DNA of 64,000 bases from Capitulum mitella (taxonomy: Eukaryota > Arthropoda > Thecostraca > Pollicipedomorpha > Pollicipedidae): NCBI GenBank assembly GCA_030062745.1, contig CP099839.1, forward strand, positions 1,431,001 through 1,495,000, read 5' to 3'. Position 1 is the stretch's first letter, and the number at the start of each line of letters is the position of its first letter. The notes below the pieces were generated by a model that had not been told where the DNA came from, did not search any database, and saw only the letters and a program-made list of their open reading frames with translations. This document shows, piece after piece, positions 9,927-20,600 of the stretch. The translations under genes were made by a program, and so were the position numbers.

Positions 9927-12900
9927 TTCCACGCCCGTTAATAAGCGCTAATACGACACCGGGCAACACCAATCCAACAGCCTCGAAATCGTCACTGCCG
10001 ACGCACTACGTGGCCTCTGTCACCACAGTCACCAACACCGGGCAGCAGCACCATCGTCACCGCACCACCTCCGCCCGAACGCGCCGGCAACTGACCGGCC
10101 GTCTCCGGCTCCATTCACAAACCCCGGCGGCCGGCCGGTACCGTCTCTGACACGGCCGGGAGCGACGCGGTCGGTACCGGTCCCTCCGCGTCAGACGCCG
10201 GCGACACCCCTCACGGCCGCCGGCTCGGCGCACGTCCAGAGCACGGCACGCACGCGTGGCGACCCCGCACACCTGTCTGGCGACTTTCACGACCGGCGCC
10301 GGCGCCTGGACGCCGTGCCGGAGACTGTACCCGCCGGTTCACAGGTGGGCGTGGGGACCGGCCGGATGGGGCTTCTCGTCGGTTCCCCGGCTGCACCTGC
10401 ACGGTGCAGCGGGCGCCCACGGCGCCGCGGCCGGGCGCCGGCCGCGCCGGGGCGAAACTCCCCTTCTGGCGAGTTAAACGAGACCGGCGCGATCGCGGGT
10501 CGTGAGCGGAGCGGCCGCCGCCGCTCGGAGGGAGGCCGCCGGCGGGATGCCGCTCTCGTTTGGAGGCGCGCGCCCGGTGAGGTCTTCATTAACAGGCGGT
10601 GCGCGTGCCGCCGGGCGGCGACGGCGACGTCCGGCGCGGCCCGACAACAGGCCCCGTGCCGACCGCCGACCGCCCTCGTCATTGTTGCATCGACTCGTGC
10701 CTGGCTGACGGGGACCGGCGGGTTTTTGACGACGGTCAGACTCGGTTAAAGGTATGCCAAACTCGGCCAAAGCTCAGTGAACTGCTCGAAACTGGACGCA
10801 CGGGCTCAGAGCAGCAGGTTTGTTGCAGTCTGTTTCTGTACTCCACCAGCGGCACGCGGCGACAGGAAACATTTTCGCACAACCTTGCAGGCTCACCGAC
10901 AAACGGACCTGACGACCTGCCGACATCATCTAGCGCGGCGACCTCCCGCACCGGCAGTCGGATTTATGCTGGCGAATCGCGACATCTGTTGGGACCTCGT
11001 GCCGGGTCCTTGCCCAGTCCTCCACGCGGCGTTATCTCGTCCACGAGCCCCGGTATCAGCCGCGGCCGCGTTCCGGTGCGGGCGGCAGGTACGGCTCCCT
11101 TCACGGCTGATCATCAGATTGCGAGGGTGTGACGTCGCTATCTGAGTCGAGTGTTAACTCAGCGGGCTACTTTCTAGAGGTAACAAAAAGAGATTGATAT
11201 CTCTGATAGCGCCAGAACAAGGGGCATGAGCGCCAGTCCGAGACTAACGCCAGGCCCGTGGCCTGAAAGCTACCAAGGACCATCAAAAGCATTTCACTGG
11301 CCGTGTTCTTTACCAAACTCAGCGCAGATGGCTCGACCCTTCCTAGCTGCAGATCCGACAGACTCTGGATGCACACCTGCGATATTACGGGACATTGGTA
11401 TGAATAGAAATCATCCTGAGCATACCAGTTTGGCGAAAATACAAGAACCATTTAATCCGACTTTTCTCATCCGACCCTAAAAAGCCAGCGCGTTATTATT
11501 AATGCCAAAGGTGGGTTTGGCATTTGGTGTCACGCGATGAAGCCGTAAAAAAATGTTTACCGTGAGTAGGTGAGTTAACACAAAAGCGAAATTGAGTTAA
11601 CACAACAAATCCTTTCCCTCATGCCATCTGACAAAGACAGGCCCAGCTGAACAAAGACGTTCTGGCTTGGACGGCGCGGGCGTACAAATGCACCCGTTCA
11701 TGGAGCGAAAGCCCGCAGCTACATTTAATTTCGTTTCACTTCATTTTGTTACAGTAAATCGTACAATCCTCCGACGTGTACCTATCCGTGTAACTTGGGT
11801 TCAAAGGCGTACCAACATCCTGAGAGAAACCTTCGAAAGGTGTTGCGTAATTGAACATGGAATCGCCGAAGCGACTGAGTGTAATCTGGCCGGTAAGGAT
11901 TTACCTGCTACTCATGGATTAAGTTTTCACATGGAAGAGCAACCAAGCGGATTGTGCGTATTCGCCTAAAAGGAAAAACATGTCAGAAGCTCGTAAGACG
12001 GTACGTGATTTGCAATGGACCCGAATGACCGGATTTCCATGCTTTGCACGATATGGCATGACACGGCAGTACACGGGTCCATCACAAATCCCTACGGGCT
12101 CGGGTTCGTCACTGTCAACCAACGGGTTCTCGCCAGCCGGCGCCAGCTGACGCGGCTGAAGTCACCAGCTGACGTATCATTCTGCCGTGGCAGGACGTGC
12201 GGCCGACGTCAGGTGACGCCGATCACGTCACCAGCTGACGTATCACTCTGCAGCGGCGGCACGCGAGGCGGCCGCCGCTGCCGACCGGGCTCGCCAGCGC
12301 CTGCAGACGGCGCCGCCAGTGAGACACCATCAATCGCCGTCAGCGGCGACCTCGCGGTCGGCTGTTAAGGCCGTCCGTCCGCCCTCGACAGCTGCACGGA
12401 CGCCCGGCTCGGCCCTCTGCCGTCGGCCCTCTGCCGCGGCAGACGCTGCGCTCTGCCACCTGGACAGATCGCGAATAATTTGTCGCGAGGCGTTCCTGTG
12501 AGCTCCCTGGAAGTAATCCGTGGATACGGAAGTCCGAAAAACAGTCCTGCTCCTGCGCTATGGTTGAGATGCGAGTAGGAGTACCCTCAAGAGGTTCTTG
12601 AACCAGAGCAACTTGCTATAGTGCACGCCAAAACTTGGCTATTGCAGTTGCAAACACGTGCCAAGATGGAACTGTTCCCTTTGAAGATGATGTCATTACA
12701 AGTGCAATCCGAAATCCATACATGTTGTCACCAAGGGTACATATTGTCAGTGTTCAGCCTGGGATGCTCGGGATTCAGGATTCTGACGAATCGTGTTTGT
12801 TGCAGGCCCTATTCGCCTGTTTGTCCTTGAAAACTAAACGTTCGCGTCGGATATGCATTAAGTGGAAAAGCCGATTGGCGGAGTTGCATGCGGCACGGCC

Positions 12901-13190
12901 AGTATTTTCCGTCCCAGACGCCGGCGCGCGACCAAACCCGGCCACAACAGCGTCAACCGGGCGCCGTGTCCCGGTCAGACCCCCCCCCCCTTCTGCCCCA
13001 GCCCGGCTGCCCGGTCTGACTCAGGCGACCTCGCGGTGACCGGCACTAGGTCGCGTCCGTGGAGGTCCGGTCCTGTGAGCCGGCCCCGAACGGCCGACGG
13101 CCCCCCCCACTCGGTCCGGCCGCCGCCGAATAAGGCCCGGTCCAGCGGCGTCGACACAGCCGGCCAACGGCCCGCCAACGGCCGGCGACT
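9927..13190. other. No supported gene; CpG-rich blocks at 10.0-11.1 and 12.1-12.5 kb
   Basis: Open frames in the two CpG-rich blocks overlap on both strands and lack paired splice signals. Bases 11140-12120 and 12500-12850 are of average composition with only short frames. A 25-bp direct repeat at 12161-12251 is listed separately. Bases 12980-12990 are a run of C. Confidence 0.5.
12161..12251. repeat. Two 25-bp direct copies, 66 bp apart
   Basis: The copies at 12161-12185 and 12227-12251 begin GTCACCAGCTGACGTATCA and differ at one of 25 positions. The unit contains an overlapping E-box (CAGCTG) and a TGACGT half-site. The intervening sequence also carries GACGTCA-like motifs. Confidence 0.75.
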
Positions 13191-13196
13191 GGCAGT

Positions 13197-13784
13197 CACG
13201 TACACCAGGCCAGGAGCGGCAGTCTCACGTACACCAGGCCAGGAGCAGCAGGCTCACGTACACCAGACCAGGAGCAGCAGGCTCACGTACACCAGACCAG
13301 GAGCAGCAGGCTCACGTACACCAGACCAGGAGCAGCAGGCTCACGTACACCAGACCAGGAGCAGCAGGCTCACGTACACCAGACCAGGAGCAGCAGGCTC
13401 ACGTACACCAGACCAGGAACAGCAGGCTCACGTACACCAGACCAGGAGCAGCAGGCTCACGTACACCAGACCAGGAGCAGCAGGCTCACGTACACCAGAC
13501 CAGGACCAGCCGTTCCACGTACACCAGACCAGGAGCAGGAGGCTCACGTACACCAGGTCAGGAGCAGCAGTCTCACGGACACCAGGGCAGGAACAGCAGG
13601 CTCACGTACACCAGGCCAGGAGCAGCAGTCTCACGGACACCAGGGCCGGAACAGCAGGCTCACGTACACCAGGGCAGGAGCAGCAGTCTCACGGACACCA
13701 GGCCAGGAGCGGCAGTCTCACGTGCACCAGGGCAGGACCAGCAGGTTCACGAGAACCAGACCAGAGCAGTCGCACGTACACCCC
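13197..13784. repeat. 29-bp minisatellite, about 20 copies
   Basis: Near-identical units built on CAGGAGCAGCAGGCTCACGT followed by ACACCAGAC repeat every 29 bases (for example at 13262 and 13291). The central units are almost perfect; the right-hand units alternate between CAGGCTCACGTAC and CAGTCTCACGGAC versions. Because 29 is not a multiple of three, the plus strand reads through all three frames and generates a 29-residue protein repeat within a 326-codon open frame. I do not regard that frame as a gene, as it has no supported splice or start context. Confidence 0.95.
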
Positions 13785-15230
13785 ATCTAGCCAGGGAGAT
13801 ACATGCGCTCCCGACCAGGAACAGGAGCCCCACACACATTGACTACGAATCAGTCTCATACATCCACCCGCGAATCATTCATATCATTTCATGCTCGATA
13901 GTTCACTCCATAAACATATCGGTTTCATCGAAGTAATCATGTGCTTTGATGGTGAGTAACGAAACCAAGACATAATTAATTAAGGTGTTTTTTTCGACCT
14001 GAGCTATCAGATATACAAATTAACGTCTGCGAAGGATTGTTACGCAATTAAAAAATCCGAGAATCGAGACATAATGTAAATCGTTAAATCTTGACTGAGG
14101 CCAAGAGTTGGATTAATATCGAACGAATCTCTGTTCGACAGCGTAACCCTTTCCAGTTCAATGTTCATGCACTCAGCTTTAACAGGTCTCACAACCTTCA
14201 CATCCTTTCGTTAGCCGAGGTGAAGGTTTCCTAGGCAGTGTCACTTCTTGTCAGTGGAGCAGCTCTCTTTTATTCTCACGCAAAGGGAAACATGGCGGCA
14301 TTGCTTTTTCCATAAGCGTAGTAAAAAGCCACAAATCGCATTGCCATTATAAAAGGCATCGTGCATCCACTGACACAGTCTCACGGACCAGTAGTTTGGG
14401 TTGGTGATGCGGTTAGGAGAAAAGGCCTCCAGTTGGCGGGCTCCGCTCGCAGGCCTTTGTTTTGTGCCCTGAGGCTTTTTTGAACGTCATTAGATTCAAG
14501 TGATGACTGAAGCTCTCCTTCCCAGTCTCCCGCAAGAAGGGAATTCAGACAGAGCATTGTTTTGCACCTGCGGCGGTTAAGGAGAGCGCCGACAAAGTGG
14601 TCCGATAGCGGATCGAGCAGTGTGCTAGAGGGAATAAAAACCATCTCGTCGTTGGCTGGCGAGAACGCATCAGGATTTTCCTGAGATAGAAACCTAACAA
14701 AGCAAAGCTGGCGTCCACGATGTTTTTTTCCATCAGACCATGGCAGATAACATTATCGGACGAGAATGGAGCGAAAGCACTGGGTTTGGAAACACAGAGG
14801 AACGAGGTTAAACGAAACGGGGTTGGCTGTTTTCATTCCATGAGCTTTTGGCAAAAAATGGCCTTCGTCTTCGATGACGTTGTAGTGTGCTCTGTAAGCA
14901 ACACTCCTCCCATGTTACACCATGGGTACACTGCTGTTCCTCGACTAGCAAGAACTCGGAAACATGAAGTTGGGTGAATGAAATTCCAAAATGAGGTAGG
15001 TGTTCTACTGCACCGCTTCCGTCTCAAAACCAGTAGCTGCGTTTGATGATCAGTGAGCGTCGACTGCCCCGTCCGAGGTCTCCGCGCTTGCCGTGGGGCA
15101 ACGTTAGACGGTGCTGGATGTTGCATACATCTGTCCGCGACAGGAACAACTATAGCACCCGAGCACTCCACTTTCTAGTCCGTTCGAGAACGACATCGTT
15201 CTCAAAACCTCACATAGCAGGTCATTGCCA
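13785..15230. other. AT-rich, no supported gene
   Basis: Bases 13850-14380 are AT-rich with poly-T and TTAATTAA-like segments. Bases 14380-15230 have mixed composition and only short frames without splice pairing. I see no recognisable protein. Confidence 0.5.
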
Positions 15231-16580
15231 AATCTAATGCGGATCAGATGCTGTTCTCCCGCCGATGCAAGCGCGGATTCACGACCACCGCGTCAGGAAG
15301 AACCTCGCGGACCGCGCGCAGACCCGTTTGCGCTGACCCAGATCGCGGCCACGATCCAGGAGCAGGACAATCACTCAGCGCCAATTAACTCGGCGGCGCG
15401 GATTCTGGGCCGTGATAAACGGCCGCCCTCGTGGCTCGCGCCGGAGTCGGGGCGTGGGGCGGCCGTAATCACGACCGCAGGCCGCCGCCGGTGGCCGCGA
15501 GCCGGCACCTCATCGCCGACGGAACGGCTGCAAACGAGCCCCGCCTCTCTTCGCCGCCGGCGCCGTGTCGGCGGGCCGGCCCGGCCGCTGGCGGAGGCCC
15601 GGTGCCGCCGGTACGGCCAGGTACGGCGCATGCGATAGACACGGTCCCGGCCAGGCAAGGCGAACACGGGCGTTCGTCGGTACGGAGGACACTGACACGG
15701 TCGGGTACGGCGGATGCGGCCATGTCCTCGTGAGGCGGACACAGCCATGGTCCGGCACGGCCAGACACGTCCCTGTGCACGGACACCGCCATGAGCTGGT
15801 AAGGCGAGCACGGTTACTGCTCGGTACGCCGTTCGTGCCGCCACCGTGAGGCGGACGGAAGGTCTGCTATGAGGTGGCCGTCCCGGGCGCTGGCGGGCCG
15901 ACTCCCGCGCAGGGGGTTCGTGGGAAGGGGGTGAGCCGGGCGTCTCGGCGGGCCCGCTGTTGCACACAGCGCTGCGGGCAGGCCGGGTGACAGGCCGTCA
16001 TGGGTGCCTGGGAAGGAGGCCACGGCGCCGTTCCGCCGTCGCCGCGACGTGCAGACGGCGCGACAGAAACAAACCGCGGCCACCCCGGCGGCTCGGCCGT
16101 CGCGACGAACGACGCGTCGTCAGGCGCGTCTCTGGCGGGGGCGTAGACATTTAGACAAGGCCTTGGCCTCGGTTTAAACCGGCGGGCCGCGCCGTGCGCA
16201 GCTAGCTTTCGACCGGCCGGGCGGCGTGTCCCCTCGGCGTTAGTTGACGGCGGCGGTCTTTGTAGTGCGCTCGTATCGGAGCGTCGGCGTCGTAAAGCCC
16301 GGCCGAGCGGCCCTGTCTCCGATCGGTGTCAATCGACGACGGACGCCGGGGCCGTGCCAGTGGTTCAAGGCGCCGCCGACCCCGCCGGCCGGGAGCGTCA
16401 TCGGGGCCGCCGCCGGTCGTCGCGCCGCGGACGCCGCCGCCGCGCCGCTATCGCCGCACCTGGACGCGGCTTATGCAGGGGCCGGCGGCCGGCGGTGACT
16501 CAGTGATAAGCCCGGCGTACGGTGCTGCATAATGCAGCGGTGCCGGGCACAGGGCGACGGCGCGGGGTGAGGCGGGCAGA
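15231..16580. other. CpG-rich block with a decayed tandem array at about 15600-15830
   Basis: Frames are open on both strands from composition alone. Between about 15600 and 15830, GGTACGG and GACACGGTC motifs recur at irregular 33-37 base spacing, looking like a degenerated minisatellite. At 16524-16538, GCTGCAT-A-ATGCAGC is a perfect 7-bp inverted repeat around one base. Confidence 0.5.
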
Positions 16581-17951
16581 AATCGACAATAAAAGCGGGG
16601 GGAATGCATTATGCAAAATAAACACGAGTATGTCGTCATGCAGACTGGAGATTGTGCACTCGTCGATGCGGTCCAGTGGTGCCGCGCCCAAAAATCTGCC
16701 CCATCGCCCAGGAACTGCCGAATGGGACGACATTCGGGGCTGGGAACGACAGGGATGACCTCGACGATGAGGGGTGGGGCTCCATGATCCTGTATAACTT
16801 AATCAGCCTTTATGAAGACTAATTGTTCATTTGTTGACAAAACGACAAAAAGAAACGAAATGGCGGGATATGTACCGTTACAACACACAATAATTTGCTG
16901 TTGATCTCGCGGGACATATTTTCAAACGTCAATCAAGCATTAGTCCGTACATAGGGGAACCCGTATGCTCTTAGATATGCTCATGTCTCTTCGTTAGAGT
17001 TTTAGTGCAAAAGAGTTAATATCCATACACGACAAACGACCCATTTCGTGAAATGGGTAAGGCATACTTAGGTAGTCAATTCACGCCCTTAGTTTTTTTT
17101 CTTGGAGAAAGTGTTGCAATCATCTTGTAAATAAGCAGTCATGAAACCTTCCAGATACCCCTTAATACGGACAAGTAAAAAATACACGATGACCAATTGC
17201 TGCTCGACACGGACAACGCCCGCTTGGCTCAATATAGCGAAGATTGATGTATATAGGCCGTGCTTGACACAAAAACATCGCTTCATAGCGTCTTATAAGG
17301 CAGCAGTTTCACCGAATACGGTAATAATTAATTTACAGAGGCGCTGGGTCACACGTGCTTATGCCTGCAGCTGGTACGTGGGAAGAATTCCCCGATCTCC
17401 CTATTTAAACCAGGCCGTGCAACCGTCGTACGCTGAGGCCTTTTCGGGCGGTCAACGCTTCCAAACAAAGGCGGCCAGAGCACGTGCTGTCGACCTCCAT
17501 ACGCCTCGAACGGCCGGCGGCGGACGGCGACACGCCCGTGCCGCCACGGACCCGCGGGACGTGTCACATTTGGCGACACCTCCAGCGGGGCGGCCCGCCC
17601 GTCAGCCGCTCTGAAGGACTCGGCCTGGAGAGCGGCTCCGCTGGCGGCGCGGCAGGCGGCGCCGGCCCCGTTAACCCGCCGGTGAGTTATCGAGGTCCTG
17701 TAATTAGCGCCGCGCGGCTACTACGCCGGTGCGCCGGCTGTGACTGGTGCGGACCACGGGATCACTGCAGCGCCGGCGAACGGCGCCTGCGAGTGGGGCC
17801 GGCTCTCTGCAGCACTGGGCTGATTATCTGCGGAGGAGCTGGGCTGGCCGGTACATCACGGCCTTATGAAAGTGGCGCGGGTTAATGGCTGGAGCAGGGC
17901 GGAGCCGCTCAATGGGAGAGCGGAAGAGCTGCTCCCGCTGCCTGAAATGGA
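16581..17951. other. AT-rich then CpG-rich, no supported gene
   Basis: Bases 16760-17340 are AT-rich with only short frames. Bases 17350-17900 are CpG-rich, and a good donor sequence (CCG|GTGAGTTA) sits at 17681 on the plus strand, but I found no matching acceptor with a convincing frame. Confidence 0.4.
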
Positions 17952-18292
17952 ACGAAATAACGACGAGACTTACTCGGATCTGAACGGCGGGTCTGAGGAC
18001 CTTTAGACAGCATTCAAACGTCAAATAAGCCTTTCGCTTAGTTCGGGCTGTTTTCCACACATTGTGTGGACACGAAATTGTGATGGACTTAACTGACGGG
18101 AACCTTTAGACAGCATTCAAACGTCAAATAAGCCTTTCGCTTAGTTCGGGCTGTTTTCCACACATTGTGTGGACACGAAATAACGACGAGACTTACTCGG
18201 ATCTGAACGGCGGGTCCGAGGACCTTTAGACAGCATTTAAACGTCAAATAAGCCTTTCGCTTAGTTCGGGCTGTTTTCCACATATTGTGCCC
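17952..18292. repeat. Local three-copy duplication containing a palindrome
   Basis: A segment beginning ACCTTTAGACAGCATT occurs at 17999, 18102 and 18222. Copies 1 and 3 share a longer unit of about 113 bases starting CGAAATAACGACGAG; copy 2 lacks that leader. Copies 1 and 2 end in the palindrome CCACACA-T-TGTGTGG (7-bp arms, one-base centre), which is altered in copy 3. The near identity implies recent duplication. Confidence 0.9.
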
Positions 18293-20600
18293 AATCCAAA
18301 GTTAGGCACTGACAGCTCGCGTAGTGCTCACAATCATTCCTGAAAATCGCCAACTAAATGAAGGGGAACAAAAGCGTTGTGCGGACAAAATGTCGCAGGG
18401 AAGACTTAAATTGCTCCTCGATTCCGGAGATGTTTCTCTGCCGATGCCCAATCGGTAACTGGCCTCGAAAGTTTTTTTTTCTTCTTAAAACAAGCTTGAC
18501 TCGAATCATGACTTCCCAAGGAACTCAAGCGCTAAACTGTATTTGGAAATTTGCTGAAAAAAATCGAAGGTAGTGAAGACCTCAGAACGTCCAACATAAC
18601 ACGAATCAAAAAAGAGAAAGGAACAAAAGGTTAGAATTCTACGAGCAACCAAGCTCAAGCCGTCTCGGCGACGATACCACACGTCGACAGTATAATATAC
18701 TCTCTCCTCCTCGCCCTTCTATCTCGGCATCTCTCTCGCTGCGGGCGCGACCCGGATGTGACGGTCACTGCACGCCGCCCCTGAAATCGGACGACATCTA
18801 TGCAAATGGCTGCCCACCTGTTCCCGTCAACAGACACCGAGCGGTGCAGCCCATGGGAATCTCTCCCCGCTCCTCCCGGTCGGTTGGCAACGGACACCAC
18901 CAGCTGCACGGGCCGCCCACTCAGTCGCCGAGCCTGCAACGGCCGTCGGCGAGCCGGCGGCGCCGTGGTGGAGGGACCCCTGCTCCCGGTCCGTCCGTGA
19001 CCAACACCGGACGTTTGGAACCCACGCCAGACCTTGTAATGCCGGTGTGTGCCGCGATCTGCCCAGGGTTACCCTCTTCAGACAGGGCCGGACGTTGAGG
19101 GCCTCCCATTTGTCCAAGCGGCGCCGGTTTGTCCAGTGCTTACGGCCCTTGTCCACGCTCGACCCCCGCCGGGCGCCGTCCGGTCTGCTGCGAGAGGCGT
19201 GAGCGGCCTCCCAGACCCCGGACCAGTATCTCAGCCGCTACACGTGTTCGCAGGACGGCCAGTCACGGCGGAGGTGTCTGGGTCAGGGTCGGCCCCGGCC
19301 GCAGGTCCGGCTCCCCGGGGGGCGCCGCCGTCAGCGCCGGGGCAAAACACCGCTGACGGATGCGAATTCCTGCGCGACGGAGCGGCGCCGACCGGCGCGG
19401 GCGCGTCCGCGGTCGGCGGCCATAACGCGGCGGCAACAAGCGCTGCGGACGCCCCGCGGAGGCGATCTTCCGAGGCGGGAAATCGACCTGTCGGCGGCGG
19501 CCGGCGCCGAACGCCGAGCTGGGCAGGAGTTCCGGTCACAGCTGACCGCCTCGAGGGGGGGGGGGGGCAGCCGAAGTCTCTGAGGTCACGGACTGACGGC
19601 CGACCTCCGCCGGGCGATCAGGGCAGCTGTTTTGTGCCGCGGACGGCTGAACAGGCCGGAGGTCCTGAGCACGGCAGCCCCGGCCCCCGCGGTCAGCCTG
19701 AGTCTCTGGTGTCGCAGCCAGCTGTGCCGGCCCGAGCCGTCGGGGACCGCAGACGGAAGGCTGTCCGCCGGCGAGACGGCCATCTGAGCCGCCTGGGATC
19801 ACAGGCGACCGGCCCCGCCACCGCCGACCGCCCGCACTCCCCGGCCCACCATAGGAGGCCCACGGACGGTCTGATCTCCCTGGACTCGGCGATTCGAAAC
19901 GCCGAGTCAGGTTTCATATGCGCCGCCCGTGGTCTTTGGGTGGCGCGTCTCTACGTGGTGATATTCCATTGCCTTCATTGGATTCTTTTGGTCGGTGCAT
20001 GGCGCGTCCTTTGCACCAATCATCAGTCTGTTCCGTGCTTGTGTACTTCTTATGGAGGTCAAGTACAACGCACGAAATGCCTTTTAACTTATGTTCCCGA
20101 CAAGAAACCCGGGACAAGAAAACGTGCCTTGACCGAGTCAGCCCAAAATGACGAGCAGTAAATGTGTCGCGTGCTTCTTAATCAGCGACCGGAGGTATGC
20201 CATGGCAGAAATCACGATGACTTTTACAACGGCAGTCCCTTCTGGATCTGTTAACAAGCCATTAAGGCATTGTCCGACTGCAATGTCTGAGAGCATTGTC
20301 ATGTCGCGGTGCTTAAAATCCAAATGCCTATCCGGGCAATAAAAGGATGACCGCTGAGCGCGGTAGTCCCCGAAAAGCTCGCTGTCGATTTCGAGTGGAA
20401 GACTTCTGGTTCTCGAAAGACTCAGGACAGTTAACAGTGCTCGCCGTGGCACAAAGCCCAAGCTCGTCCCAGGAATACCGCGGGACGTCGCTGGTCTCAT
20501 GTTAACACGGCAGAAAAATGAAGACGAGTAGTAAGGCTAGAAGATTTGGGGTTTCAGCATGTGAGATCTCTGCATCGGCTCGCAAAGCAGTGTAATGTTT
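18293..20600. other. No supported gene; CpG-rich 18.65-19.9 kb
   Basis: A 370-codon plus-strand frame (19049-20161) is one of several overlapping frames; its amino-acid make-up (Pro, Ala, Gly, Arg) follows base composition, and the opposite strand is also open. A 13-base G run lies at 19555-19567. On the minus strand, 19147-19190 has acceptor- and donor-like borders around 44 bases, too short to call. Confidence 0.45.
19555..19567 (+). repeat. Poly-G run (13 bases), longest of several
   Basis: Other G or C runs of nine or more are at 1716-1727, 4769-4778, 8791-8799, 12980-12990, 55988-55998 and 61497-61506. They occur mainly in or beside CpG-rich blocks and could form G-quadruplexes or be assembly-sensitive. 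Confidence 0.85.

Noticed and set aside
12862..13842. 326-codon repetitive frame
   Set aside because: Explained by the 29-bp minisatellite, which lacks stops in every frame.
19049..20161. 370-codon plus-strand frame
   Set aside because: Composition-driven, overlaps other open frames, and shows no recognisable domain.
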